Shown here: positions 19,881 to 29,925 of the stretch, piece after piece | Layout: every line of letters starts with the position of its first letter | Position numbering within the stretch: the stretch's first letter is position 1 | Source of the DNA: an uncultured Caryophanales bacterium | GTDB taxonomy: Bacteria; Bacillota_I; Bacilli_A; RFN20; CAG-826 | Assembly: GCA_946414655.1 (NCBI GenBank) | Contig: CAMKPL010000001.1 | Coordinates: 173,081-237,080 of the forward strand | Direction of reading: 5' to 3' | DNA length: 64,000 nucleotides | Notes under the pieces: generated by a model | The model's input: the letters and a program-made list of their open reading frames with translations, nothing else | What the model was told of the DNA's origin: nothing | Databases searched by the model: none | Made by a program: the position numbers and the translations under genes

Positions 19881-21895
19881 TATCGTTTCTCCGGCACGGT
19901 TCGTGCATCATTTAAGTATTCTTTCAAAACATCCAAAAGCTTCTCTTCAACCTTATCGATTGGGGTGTTTTTGAATGCTCCAGCAGCCATCGTAAAGTGA
20001 CCACCACCATTCATCTTTTCTGCGAGTAATTGAACGTTTACTGTTCCGTCGCTTCGGCATGATATACGCGTTTCATTTGTGCCTGTGCGGCCAATGACAA
20101 AGCATGCGTTCACACCTTTCATCTGCATACATTGATTTCCAACTTTCGCAAGTGTCGCTTGTTCGATGATATCTTCTTCATCGGCAACGCAATAGACAAC
20201 ACCATAAGCCGGTGTCTTTAAACTAGAAATGATGTGAGTAATGAGTGTATATTCCTCAAAGTCGTCCTTAAGGAAGTCATCAGCAATAGAGTTATCAGCA
20301 CCCATTTCCTTGAGAATCATGGATGCTTCAAACGTTCTAATACCGCAACTCTTAGATTTGAAGTAGTTAGAATCCATGAAGATTCCAGAAAGCATAATTG
20401 TAGCGTATGCACTCGGAATATTAATGCGTGGGTTCGCGCTTGAATAACGAATTAATTCAGCAATCATTTCGCAAGAAGATGAAGCGCTTGGTTCAATATA
20501 ATTGAACACCGGTGATTCAATAAACTCTTCACTACGACGGTGATGGTCAATAACCATAACCTTTGTTGCTTTTTCAAGCACCTTTGGTGCCATAGTCATT
20601 GATGGCCTGTGAATATCACAAACAATAACCAATGTATTTGATTTAATTGTTGGCAAAGCATCATCTGGTGAAATAGTTAATTTTTCCATTTCATCACGTG
20701 AAAACGATGAGGTCATAGCAGAACGTGTCTTACGTTCCGTGTTTTTTGGATCATAAATGATCTTCGCGGACTTTCCACAATAATCACATACGGCTTTCAT
20801 ACCTAAGCACGCACCAATAGCGTCCATATCGGCTACCGCGTGTCCCATGATTAGTACGTTTGCGGAGTTACGAATTAATGACAAAACTGAGTCCGCCATA
20901 ACACGAACTTTAACTTTGTTACGGCTTTCTTGAGCTTCAACTTTTCCACCGAAAAATTTAAGTGGTTGACCATACGGAGAAACAACAACTTGGTCGCCTC
21001 CACGAGACATAGCGATTTCTATCGCTGCGCTTGTCATTTCGTTTAACTTATTAATATCAGGAATGTCATGGGCAAACGCCATTGATAATGTTGGAGGAGT
21101 ATCTTCGTTTTCGCCAATCAAATGGATTTTCTCTAATAGAGAGAACTTGTCAGCCTCCATTCTTTGAAGCGATTCATAGTTACAAACAAGGAAGTAAGCG
21201 TCGTTACGATAGCGACGTAATAATACGTCGAATTCATCACAATAATTAAAAATTTCGTTACGAATCTTCGAAATAGTATCGTTTGAGTCATCTGAACTTT
21301 CTGAAACGTCAGAGTAATTATCAATAATTACCATACCGATAACTGTACTATTTTTTGTAGCGTAAGCAGTTGTTGTTTCCAAATCAGTATTATCTTTAAA
21401 GATATATAAGCCAGCATCTGGTAAATATTTAACTTCATAGTTACGTGAGTTAATGACCAATTTACAAACAGCATCTCCGCCTTTTTGGATTTCTTGTAAC
21501 TTTGGTTGCCACTCTAAAATATTCTGATCAAGGATTTCTAGGTTACGATCATGGAAGATATCGTTCATCCAAATAACAACGTTATTTTCATCAACAACAA
21601 CTAACCCAATCATGCCAAAATTATAGGCTTCTTGAACATCTCCACCAATTAGGTCAGCGGCTCTCAAATCTGTTTTCTTTCGCTTATAAGAGAAAACAAG
21701 GATTGAAACCCATACAAAAATCATATCTAAACCAGCCAAAACCGCGGTACCAACATAAAATGTTTCGATTGTTAATTTAGTTTTTAACTCCAAAACATTT
21801 TCAAAATAAAAGATGCCAAAAAGAGCAATTATTGCGAGTTCAACAACAATAAGAATAAAAGCGACTAATTTAAACGTGGAGGCTGTCTTTTTCAT
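19880..21895 (-). CDS. gdpP: GdpP-type cyclic-di-AMP phosphodiesterase (TM + PAS-like + degenerate GGDEF + DHH/DHHA1)
   Basis: NVLIMGHAVADMDAIGACLG; VIDHHRRSEEF; GGGHFTMAAGAF; domain order and rplI/dnaB context. Confidence 0.95.
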   Translation of the reverse strand: MKKTASTFKLVAFILIVVELAIIALFGIFYFENVLELKTKLTIETFYVGTAVLAGLDMIFVWVSILVFSYKRKKTDLRAADLIGGDVQEAYNFGMIGLVVVDENNVVIWMNDIFHDRNLEILDQNILEWQPKLQEIQKGGDAVCKLVINSRNYEVKYLPDAGLYIFKDNTDLETTTAYATKNSTVIGMVIIDNYSDVSESSDDSNDTISKIRNEIFNYCDEFDVLLRRYRNDAYFLVCNYESLQRMEADKFSLLEKIHLIGENEDTPPTLSMAFAHDIPDINKLNEMTSAAIEIAMSRGGDQVVVSPYGQPLKFFGGKVEAQESRNKVKVRVMADSVLSLIRNSANVLIMGHAVADMDAIGACLGMKAVCDYCGKSAKIIYDPKNTERKTRSAMTSSFSRDEMEKLTISPDDALPTIKSNTLVIVCDIHRPSMTMAPKVLEKATKVMVIDHHRRSEEFIESPVFNYIEPSASSSCEMIAELIRYSSANPRINIPSAYATIMLSGIFMDSNYFKSKSCGIRTFEASMILKEMGADNSIADDFLKDDFEEYTLITHIISSLKTPAYGVVYCVADEEDIIEQATLAKVGNQCMQMKGVNACFVIGRTGTNETRISCRSDGTVNVQLLAEKMNGGGHFTMAAGAFKNTPIDKVEEKLLDVLKEYLNDARTVPEKR

Positions 21896-21940
21896 AAATG
21901 AGTATTGATATTATATCAATTATCTAGAAGAGAAAGAAAC

Positions 21941-22006
21941 AAAAAAAGAGCAATTTTGTAGAACTAGTTCACAAAAACCGAAAAAGTTACGAATTGCTCT
22001 TATTTT
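21941..22006 (-). terminator. Probable terminator downstream of the flavodiiron gene (long loop)
   Basis: AGAGCAATT (21947-21955) pairs with AATTGCTCT (21992-22000); T-rich flanks on both strands. Confidence 0.55.
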
Positions 22007-22012
22007 TGTTAA

Positions 22013-23335
22013 TTAATCTATTTTTTGGAAATCTGAAGCCGGATGTTTGCAAATTGGACAAACAAAGTCTTTCGGGAGTTCTTCTCCTTCATACTCAACA
22101 ACGAATCCACAAATCTTACAAGCGAAATGATGTTTCTGTTTTGCCACTTCAACTTTCTTCTCGCCAGCAAGGTTTTTACTAGGTTTCATTAATTCTTCTG
22201 CTAAAGCATCAATTTGCTTTTTGTTTTCATCACTAAGTGAAGAAAGTAAACGAATTGAAGGTTCAATGAATTCGAGATTTTTGCTCTTCTCAAGTTTTTC
22301 CTTCATTAATTTTGCTGCAGCAGGAGCCCATGTACCATTCTCGATTAACGCCACAGTCTTGTTTTGGAATAAGCGTTCGGTTAGATGATTGATAAATGTA
22401 TGCATGAATGGGAAAATTTGCATGTTATAGGTTGTTGTTGCTAGAACAATTTTTGGATAGCGGAAAGCGTCTTCGACAGCTTCGGCCATATCTTCGCGAG
22501 CAAGATCGGTTATCGCGACTTTTGGACAACCTTTTTGACGAAGTTTTTCAGCTAATAATTCAGCAGCTTCTTTGGTGTGTCCATAAACGGAAGTATAGAA
22601 AATTGCAACGCCATCAGTTTCGCTCTTATACGAAGACCAAATGTCATACAAATTAAGATAGTATCCGAGGTCCTTATCGAGCACTGGCCCATGAAGTGGA
22701 CAAATCATTTCTAAAGGCAATTTAGCGGCTTTTTGCAGGAGATTTTGTACTTGAAAGCCGTATTTTCCGACAATTCCAATATAGTAACGACGAGCTTCAC
22801 AAGCCCAGTCTTCTTCAACGTCTAAAGCGCCAAATTTTCCAAAGGCGTCAGCGGAGAAGAGTGTCTTAGCAACATCATCATAAGTAACCATAACTTCTGG
22901 CCAGTGAACCATTGGAGCGAAGATGAATTTTAGTGTATGTTTTCCAAGGTTTAATGTGTCGCCATCATTGACAACTAATTTGTTCTTAATTTCTGGATGA
23001 TAGAATTGCTCCATCATCGTGAAAGTCTTTGTGTTTCCGACAACAAATGTATCTGGATAGACCTTCAGGAATTCAAGAATGTTTGCCGAGTGGTCTGGTT
23101 CCATGTGTTGAACAATTAAATAAGTTGGTTTTGCATCCTTCAAAACTTCTTTAAGGTTTGCCAGCCATTCTTTCGTAAATTTAACATCGACAGTATCAAA
23201 AATTGCAATTAAGTCATCCTTAATCACATAAGAGTTATACGCCATTCCGTTTGGAACGATGTATTGTCCTTCAAATAAATCTAACTTGTGGTCGTTAACA
23301 CCAACATAGTAGATATCGTTACGTAATAATTTCAT
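22013..23335 (-). CDS. Flavodiiron protein (FprA/ROO-like) with C-terminal rubredoxin domain
   Basis: MBL core HMEPDHSAN, flavodoxin domain YTSVYGHTKEAAE, C-terminal rubredoxin CKICGFVVEYEGEELPKDFVCPICKH. Confidence 0.94.
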   Translation of the reverse strand: MKLLRNDIYYVGVNDHKLDLFEGQYIVPNGMAYNSYVIKDDLIAIFDTVDVKFTKEWLANLKEVLKDAKPTYLIVQHMEPDHSANILEFLKVYPDTFVVGNTKTFTMMEQFYHPEIKNKLVVNDGDTLNLGKHTLKFIFAPMVHWPEVMVTYDDVAKTLFSADAFGKFGALDVEEDWACEARRYYIGIVGKYGFQVQNLLQKAAKLPLEMICPLHGPVLDKDLGYYLNLYDIWSSYKSETDGVAIFYTSVYGHTKEAAELLAEKLRQKGCPKVAITDLAREDMAEAVEDAFRYPKIVLATTTYNMQIFPFMHTFINHLTERLFQNKTVALIENGTWAPAAAKLMKEKLEKSKNLEFIEPSIRLLSSLSDENKKQIDALAEELMKPSKNLAGEKKVEVAKQKHHFACKICGFVVEYEGEELPKDFVCPICKHPASDFQKID

Positions 23336-23841
23336 TATTTTGCCACCCAATTAGCAACAACTTCATCAGATTTTTCTGCGTCATAACCACGGATTGCTAA
23401 ACCTTCTTTTACAATCGCGCCTTTAACAGCTCCACGAAGTTCAAGTTCCATAAAACCAAATGACCCTTCTTCGTTTGTGCAGAAAGGTTTAACAACTTTG
23501 CCGACAAATGAATACTGTTTTAAGAAACTGGCAATAATTCTTGGATAAGAACGATACCAAAGTGGGAATCCAATGTAAATTATGTCATACGCATCAATAG
23601 ATGCTGGTAGATTTGCGATCGCTGGAAGAATATTTTCTTCATATTCCTTACGAGCCCGCTTGTTGCACTCTTCATATCCATAAGGATATTCTTCAACTGG
23701 TTTTAAACCAATCAGTGCTCCTCCTGTGATTTTTTGGATTTTTTCAGCGACAATTTCAGTAAAACCTTTGTGAATTATTTCACGATTGCCGTCGACAATA
23801 TTTTCCCCTGTGTGAGAGAAATAAACAATTAATGATGCCAT
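23335..23841 (-). CDS. Flavodoxin
   Basis: MASLIVYFSHTGEN...; IIYIGFPLWYRSYPRIIASFLK. Confidence 0.88.
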   Translation of the reverse strand: MASLIVYFSHTGENIVDGNREIIHKGFTEIVAEKIQKITGGALIGLKPVEEYPYGYEECNKRARKEYEENILPAIANLPASIDAYDIIYIGFPLWYRSYPRIIASFLKQYSFVGKVVKPFCTNEEGSFGFMELELRGAVKGAIVKEGLAIRGYDAEKSDEVVANWVAK

Positions 23842-23918
23842 ACTAAAACTCCTTAAAACTAGTTTACCAAATTATGAGGTTAGACAACAATACTTAATTA
23901 TAAATAATTAATGTTATC

Positions 23919-25163
23919 TTAGTTTGTTTTGATTTCTTTCTTCGGAAAACCTACTGTTCGGCCTTTAAAAACATCATACATTAATAAAATTAATGAAACC
24001 ATGATTAATGATGATCCGATTAAGAGGTTGAGGTTCTCATTATTTAAATAATAAGTATTAAATAAGTAGTTATTGTATCCCTGGAATGTTCCAGCAACTG
24101 CTAGGAATGAAATGTACCATTTCTTTGGGCATACAGCGACATAAAGAATCGCCATAATTTCCGCAATATAGAAATATCTTTCGTGCATTGATGGGAGCAC
24201 ATATGGAGAAAATAAAGTAACAAGAAAGGTGACTTTGATAATGTCTTCCAATGTGACGTCTTTATAAGCCAAGAACAAGAACACGAGAAGCACAAAAATT
24301 AAAGCGACACCAAAGTAGGTTGCTGCTGGGACAAGATGTTCAATAACCGATTCATTGGTTACGATCGATTTATACATAAAAGCGTAAACGCTTGGAGCAT
24401 TCATCACTAAATATGGATATTCTTCCGTTTGTTCAAAATAAACGTTGATGCATGAGTGGAAACTCCTTCCGCATGCCATCGCTGGAATCATACAAATAAC
24501 ATAGATGACCGGTACTAAAAGTAGCCAGTAGAGTTTAAATCTCTTTTTAAACCATAAGAATATTAAAACTGGTAAGAAGAAAATACTTTGTAGCTTAAAT
24601 GCAAACGAGAACCCAAAGGCAACTGAAGCCCAACATGATTTCCCTTTTAATACAAAGAATAATGAAAGAACAATAAAGAATGCATAAATTGCGTCGCATT
24701 GCCCCCAGAACGCACTATTTAAGAATACTTGTGGAAGGAATAGAGCAAGGAAAACACCAAGAAGCGTAATCGAATCATGTTTCTTTAAAATAAATTTCAA
24801 TATGAAGAAAATTAAGATTGCTGATCCAAGTTCAAATCCTATGGAAATGTACTTAATCGCAAAATTAAAAGCGTTGCCCTCCACATCAAGTTTGAAAATG
24901 GAAAGGAAAGCTAAGAAATACATATATGTTGGTGTGTAGTCCGCATCGTCACTAGCCAAAAACGCCTTTGGATCTTCAACTAAAGATTCGTACCAAGGTT
25001 TTAAGAAATTGTAATAATCACCGCTTTTCTTGGTCATTAAAGGAATGCGAATGACCACCGCTAAAGCAACGATGCCAACTAAGGCAATCCAAAACCAATA
25101 CTTCTGGATAAAATTAATTACCCAGTCTCTTACTTTAGTAAAAAATAAGCCAACTTTTGCCAT
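23919..25163 (-). CDS. GT-C-type membrane glycosyltransferase (mannosyl/glucosyltransferase-like)
   Basis: Multi-TM, IRIPLMTKKSGDYYNFLKPWYE, SAFWGQCDAIYAFF; Met at 25163 (MAKVGLFF) likely. Confidence 0.7.
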   Translation of the reverse strand: MAKVGLFFTKVRDWVINFIQKYWFWIALVGIVALAVVIRIPLMTKKSGDYYNFLKPWYESLVEDPKAFLASDDADYTPTYMYFLAFLSIFKLDVEGNAFNFAIKYISIGFELGSAILIFFILKFILKKHDSITLLGVFLALFLPQVFLNSAFWGQCDAIYAFFIVLSLFFVLKGKSCWASVAFGFSFAFKLQSIFFLPVLIFLWFKKRFKLYWLLLVPVIYVICMIPAMACGRSFHSCINVYFEQTEEYPYLVMNAPSVYAFMYKSIVTNESVIEHLVPAATYFGVALIFVLLVFLFLAYKDVTLEDIIKVTFLVTLFSPYVLPSMHERYFYIAEIMAILYVAVCPKKWYISFLAVAGTFQGYNNYLFNTYYLNNENLNLLIGSSLIMVSLILLMYDVFKGRTVGFPKKEIKTN

Positions 25164-25164
25164 A

Positions 25165-26118
25165 TTATTTGTCGCCCGTTGTTTTTTCAATGAAGTAATG
25201 TGGACGTTTCTTAACTTCGGTATTTACTTTTCCAAGATATAAACCAATCATTCCCAAAGCAGAGAGAATAATTCCAGTATTTAAAGCTATAAAACCAAAA
25301 AGGTAATAGAAAATTGAGAAATTATAAACTCCACACAAGTGTAGAATTCCAATCGTTAGCATAAATAAACACGATAAAGCAATAAAAGCGATGCCACATT
25401 TGCCAATTGCAGTTAATGGTTTTGATGAAAATGAAGTCATTCCATCACTTGCAAGAGTAAGCATCTTGGACAACTTATAATGTGTCTCACCTTGTTGACG
25501 AGCCAAACGGTCATATTCAACTTTTGCTGATGGATAGCCAATTTGAGGAACGATTCCTCTTAGAAATAAATTCGATTCTCGATAAGAGAGTAAAGCTTCG
25601 ACTGCGCGATACGAAAGAAGTCGAAAATCGGCTGAATCTTCAACGATCTCGACACCAAGACGCTTCATAAATTTATAGTAAGATTGAGCGGTTTTTCTTT
25701 TAAAGATCGAATCCGTATTGCGTTTCTTTCTCACACCATAAACAACATCGTTTCCTTCAAGATATTTTTGAACCATTTCACCAGTTACATTAATATCATC
25801 TTGAAGATCAACGTCCATTGTAATTGTGAAATCTGCTTTCTTTTTATAAGCGTATTCCAAACCCGCTTCAACCGCGTATTGGTGGCCCTTATTTCGGGAG
25901 AGTTTAACGCCGACAACAAATTTCGATTTTCCTGACAATTCCTCAATAATTGACCAAGTTTTATCTTTAGAACCATCATCAACAAAAACAACTTTTGAAT
26001 CTTTTGAAATGAGATTTTCAGCAACTAGTTGTTCATAAGATTTAAAAATTTTTTCTGCTGAAGGATTTAAACATTCTTCTTCGTTATAACAAGGAAATAT
26101 CCAATAAAGAGTTTTCAT
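25165..26118 (-). CDS. Glycosyltransferase family 2 (DPM1/GtrB-like)
   Basis: MKTLYWIFPCYNEEECL...VVFVDDGSKDKTWSII...TMDVDLQDD; two C-terminal TMs. Confidence 0.93.
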   Translation of the reverse strand: MKTLYWIFPCYNEEECLNPSAEKIFKSYEQLVAENLISKDSKVVFVDDGSKDKTWSIIEELSGKSKFVVGVKLSRNKGHQYAVEAGLEYAYKKKADFTITMDVDLQDDINVTGEMVQKYLEGNDVVYGVRKKRNTDSIFKRKTAQSYYKFMKRLGVEIVEDSADFRLLSYRAVEALLSYRESNLFLRGIVPQIGYPSAKVEYDRLARQQGETHYKLSKMLTLASDGMTSFSSKPLTAIGKCGIAFIALSCLFMLTIGILHLCGVYNFSIFYYLFGFIALNTGIILSALGMIGLYLGKVNTEVKKRPHYFIEKTTGDK

Positions 26119-26172
26119 AATTGGGGCTCCAATACGTGTGTATTTATAATAAAACACGCATCAAGAATAAAG

Positions 26173-26213
26173 CAATAAAAAAAGCCATCCACAGAGGACG
26201 GCTTTTAATCTTT
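26173..26213 (-). terminator. Rho-independent terminator after rpsR
   Basis: Minus-strand AAAAGCCGTCC-TCTGT-GGATGGCTTTTTTT. Confidence 0.85.
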
Positions 26214-26219
26214 GAATTA

Positions 26220-26447
26220 TTAGTCTTGCACGTATGGAAGTAAGGCCATATAACGAGCGTTCTTGATTGCTTTCGCAAGTTCACGTTGATATTTGGCACA
26301 TGTTCCAGTCGAATGACGGGAAGCAATTTTTCCAGTTGGCGTAATAAATTTACTAAGTAATTCAGCGTCCTTATAATCGATGTATTTCACTTTATTCTTA
26401 GTGAAGTAACACACCTTCTTATGAGGTCTAATCTTTTTGAATCCCAT
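26220..26447 (-). CDS. rpsR: 30S ribosomal protein S18
   Basis: [52 protein letters not shown]. Confidence 0.97.
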   Translation of the reverse strand: MGFKKIRPHKKVCYFTKNKVKYIDYKDAELLSKFITPTGKIASRHSTGTCAKYQRELAKAIKNARYMALLPYVQD

Positions 26448-26463
26448 AAATTATCCTTTCTTA

Positions 26464-26904
26464 TTAGAATGGTAAGTCGTCATCAGTAACTTCAATGGAA
26501 TCTAAATTTTTAGATTCATCCGCTGGAGTTTCGCCACGAACTTCATCATAAACGATTTCTTCGTTCGGAATCTCGCGGTTCTTTGAAGCTGGATCTAAGA
26601 ATGTGACATAGTCAGCCACAATTTCGATTACTGATGCTTTTGTACCATCACGGCGTTCGAATGTGCGTTGGCGGATACGTCCGTCGACGCCAGCTAACGA
26701 GCCTTTGCGAAGGAACTTAGCACAATTGTCAGCTTGGTTATTAAACACTGTGACACCAATAAAGGTTGTTGTTTTGTTTCCTTGCGCATCTTTTACGCGG
26801 TCATCAACCGCAAGTGTGAATGAGCACACAGCAACTTCTGTGTTCGTGCGTCTGAGCTCAGGATCACGAGTTAGTCTGCCGACTAAGCAAATTCGATTCA
26901 TCAT
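26464..26904 (-). CDS. ssb: Single-stranded DNA-binding protein
   Basis: MMNRICLVGRLTRDPELRRT...; C-terminal acidic DDDLPF tail. Confidence 0.97.
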   Translation of the reverse strand: MMNRICLVGRLTRDPELRRTNTEVAVCSFTLAVDDRVKDAQGNKTTTFIGVTVFNNQADNCAKFLRKGSLAGVDGRIRQRTFERRDGTKASVIEIVADYVTFLDPASKNREIPNEEIVYDEVRGETPADESKNLDSIEVTDDDLPF

Positions 26905-26923
26905 AATGTAATCTCCTCCTCAA

Positions 26924-27208
26924 TTAGTCTTTGTCAACTGTGATTAAGTGACGTACAACGTTTTGATTGATCTTTGTTAAGCGTGCGAATTCGTCAAGAG
27001 CAGCTTTTTCGGCTGTTACTTTAATAACAACATAGTAGCCCTTAACCATATCATTGATTGGATAAGCAAAGTTTCTCAATCCCCATTCATTAACTTTTGT
27101 GACTTTTGCACCGTTGCTAGTAAGAATGGCGTGAAGTTTCTCGATTTCGGCTTTGCGGCTTTCATCATCGAGACCATCTTTCACGATGTACATGATTTCG
27201 TACTTTTT
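26924..27208 (-). CDS. rpsF: 30S ribosomal protein S6
   Basis: MKKYEIMYIVKDGLDDESR...WGLRNFAYPINDMVKGYYVV; SD GGGAGGTG before Met at 27208. Confidence 0.96.
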   Translation of the reverse strand, partial: KKYEIMYIVKDGLDDESRKAEIEKLHAILTSNGAKVTKVNEWGLRNFAYPINDMVKGYYVVIKVTAEKAALDEFARLTKINQNVVRHLITVDKD

Positions 27209-27339
27209 CATACAGGCACCTCCCTTTGGTCTATCTGGTTTGTATTCACTACAAACAGAGAGTAATGCGATTTCTCGCTTCATTATTATAAATGAAGAGA
27301 TTTTCCTTGTATAGAAAAAGATAAGATTTGTTAATTTTA

Positions 27340-27367
27340 GGTAAAGAAAAAGGGTAGCATGCTACCC
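27340..27367 (-). terminator. Rho-independent terminator after lysS
   Basis: GGGTAGCATGCTACCC perfect palindrome followed (minus) by TTTTTCTTT. Confidence 0.88.
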
Positions 27368-27379
27368 AAATTCGTTTAA

Positions 27380-28870
27380 TTATTTACCTGAATCTCTCAT
27401 ACATGGGAAGAGAATAACTTCACGAATTGATTGTTGATTTGTCATTAACATGACAAGACGGTCAATTCCGATTCCAATTCCACCAGTTGGTGGCATTCCA
27501 TATTCGAGAGCTTCGAGGAAGTCTTCATCCATTTCGGAAGCTTCTTCATCTCCAAGTTTTTTCGCTTCAAGTTGTTTCTCGAAACGTTCTTTTTGATCAA
27601 TTGGATCATTTAATTCGCTATAAGCATTTCCGTATTCACAGCCACCAATAAATAGTTCAAATCGATCGGTGAAGAGTGGATTATCCTCACATTTTTTAGT
27701 GAGAGGAGAAACCTCAATTGGATAGCGGTACACGAAGGTTGGTTCTTGTAACAAATCATCACATTTTTGATCAAAGAAAGCATTGATAATATGACCAACT
27801 GTATTGAAGTGTTTTTCAAGTTTAACACCATGTTTTTTCGCGAGCTCAACAGCCTCTTCAAACGAGACTTTTTTATCGAAGTCTACACCAGTTGCTTCTT
27901 TAACAACTTCAACCATAGTTTTCCAACCAAATGGTTTACCCAAATCAAGGGTTTTTTCACCATAAGGAATTGTGGTTGATCCAACTACTTTTAAAGCGAC
28001 TTCTCTGAATAAATTCTCCGCAAATTCTCGCATATCTTGAAGATTTCCATATGCTTGGTAAAGTTCAATTGTGGTGAATTCTGGATTGTGTTTTGTATCC
28101 ATTCCTTCATTGCGGAATAATCGTCCAATTTCATAGACTTTTTCCATGCCACCAACGATACACTTTTTCAAGTTAATTTCTGTCGCAATTCTTAGATAAA
28201 AATCTTTGTCTAAAGTGTTGTGGTGAGTGATAAATGGACGAGCAGAAGCTCCGCCTAAAATTGGTGACAAAATACTTGTTTCAACTTCAACGAAACCAAG
28301 GCTATCACAGTAGTTTTGAATAGCACGAATTACTTTTGGTCGAGCAAGAGCAATTTTCATCGAATCATCATTCATAATTAAATCGACGTAACGATGACGA
28401 TAACGCTCTTCAACATCTGTTAAACCATGGAATTTTTCTGGAAGTGGTCGGAGTGATTTAGTGAGATGTGTGTATTTTTCAACACGGACAGTTAACTCTC
28501 CGGTTCTTGTTAGCATTACACGTCCATAAACACCGACAATGTCTCCAAGATCGGCCAATTTAAAAACTGTGTAAGCTTCTTCACCGACAACATCGATACC
28601 AACATAGCATTGTATATTGCCAGTAACATCTTTGATGTTCATGAAGGAAGCTTTTCCCATTTTGCGTAATGCCATAATACGTCCAGCTAATGTGACATAA
28701 ATTGGATTTGCTTCTAATTGTTCGTTGTCTTTTCCGGCGGCTTTTTCGCGGACAGATTTAATGCTATCACTACGAACAAATTTCTTACCATAAGGGTCGA
28801 CTCCGAGTTCTTTATATCGCGCTAATTTATCTCTTCTAGCGCGTTCTTGATCTGTTAATTTTTCTTCCAT
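27380..28870 (-). CDS. lysS: Lysyl-tRNA synthetase (class II)
   Basis: MEEKLTDQERARRDKLARYKELGVDPYG...; motif 3 GMPPTGGIGIGIDRLVM. Confidence 0.97.
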   Translation of the reverse strand: MEEKLTDQERARRDKLARYKELGVDPYGKKFVRSDSIKSVREKAAGKDNEQLEANPIYVTLAGRIMALRKMGKASFMNIKDVTGNIQCYVGIDVVGEEAYTVFKLADLGDIVGVYGRVMLTRTGELTVRVEKYTHLTKSLRPLPEKFHGLTDVEERYRHRYVDLIMNDDSMKIALARPKVIRAIQNYCDSLGFVEVETSILSPILGGASARPFITHHNTLDKDFYLRIATEINLKKCIVGGMEKVYEIGRLFRNEGMDTKHNPEFTTIELYQAYGNLQDMREFAENLFREVALKVVGSTTIPYGEKTLDLGKPFGWKTMVEVVKEATGVDFDKKVSFEEAVELAKKHGVKLEKHFNTVGHIINAFFDQKCDDLLQEPTFVYRYPIEVSPLTKKCEDNPLFTDRFELFIGGCEYGNAYSELNDPIDQKERFEKQLEAKKLGDEEASEMDEDFLEALEYGMPPTGGIGIGIDRLVMLMTNQQSIREVILFPCMRDSGK

Positions 28871-28926
28871 TTTGAAAAACCTCGCTATGAATATACCATA
28901 AAAGGACCATTGGAACAATGTGGAAT

Positions 28927-29892
28927 TTATCGATATTCGCTCAAGATACGCACTAATGAGTCGCGTGTTGTCAATGTTTGAGCAAGTGCATTTTTAACCT
29001 TTTTTGTGTTTGGATAACCATCAAAAAACTTTGTCGCAATACCTCTTAGAAGCATCATCGCTTTGTATTCGCCTTTTTCTTCAATTAGCATATCAGCAAA
29101 CTCCAAAAGATATGCAATATTTTCATCAAGCGTGGCGTCTGGTAATTTTTCTCCAGTTTCAAAATAATGATTAATTTGTTCAACTAATCTCGGATGACCA
29201 ACCCCTCCACGAGCAATCATTACTGCTGTTGCTTTAGAAATATCAAGAAATTGCAGGGCATTTTCTAAAGTATAAATATCTCCTGAAATTATTAATGGAA
29301 CACTCATTTTCACCTGTAAATCCCTAATAATTTCATAATTTGCTTTTCCGGAATATCCTTGTTTTGCTGTTCTGGTGTGAAGACCAATAGCTTTAACTCC
29401 CGCCTTCTCTAAAGCAGCAATATTTTCCATAAAATTTATCGATTTTTCATCCCACCCCAAACGGATTTTTGCCGTTACCGGAACAGGAGAATAATCGCAA
29501 ATTTTCTTCATAAATTCATAAAGCTTTTTTGGTTCTTTTAACAAAGCCGAACCAGCTCCGGTTTTAGTAACTTTTGGAACAGGGCATCCGAGATTTATAT
29601 CGATAAAATCAACAATGGAATTTTCTTTCAAAACAACATCAATAGCTTTGCAAATGTTCTCGGCATTTCCACCGAATAATTGAATAGCGACCGGTCTTTC
29701 GTCTTCAGTGGTTTTTAAGTATTCAATCGTTTTGTCGTTTCCATATATCAAACCACAATCAGAAACCATTTCAGTGACAGTCAAGCCGACACCGAACTTT
29801 TTCATAAAATTTCTGTACGCTAAAGAAGTAATTCCGGCCATAGGTGCCAGAACAACTTTTGATTTAATTTCAACGTTACCTATTTTCCACAT
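28927..29892 (-). CDS. dusB: tRNA-dihydrouridine synthase DusB-like
   Basis: VVLAPMAGITSLAYR...IDINLGCPVPKVTKTGAGSALL...IIRDLQ...ISGDIYT. Confidence 0.94.
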   Translation of the reverse strand: MWKIGNVEIKSKVVLAPMAGITSLAYRNFMKKFGVGLTVTEMVSDCGLIYGNDKTIEYLKTTEDERPVAIQLFGGNAENICKAIDVVLKENSIVDFIDINLGCPVPKVTKTGAGSALLKEPKKLYEFMKKICDYSPVPVTAKIRLGWDEKSINFMENIAALEKAGVKAIGLHTRTAKQGYSGKANYEIIRDLQVKMSVPLIISGDIYTLENALQFLDISKATAVMIARGGVGHPRLVEQINHYFETGEKLPDATLDENIAYLLEFADMLIEEKGEYKAMMLLRGIATKFFDGYPNTKKVKNALAQTLTTRDSLVRILSEYR

Positions 29893-29925
29893 AATGAAAA
29901 GGGAGATATCTCTCCCTTATTATTT

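Noticed and set aside
21961-21970. GAACTAGTTC perfect 10-bp palindrome
   Set aside because: Lies in the loop of the probable terminator 21941-22006; too short alone to claim an operator.
28871-28918. Possible T-box upstream of lysS (and of serS at 59511-59578)
   Set aside because: Leaders are too short and lack the T-box (UGGN) element and specifier hairpin.
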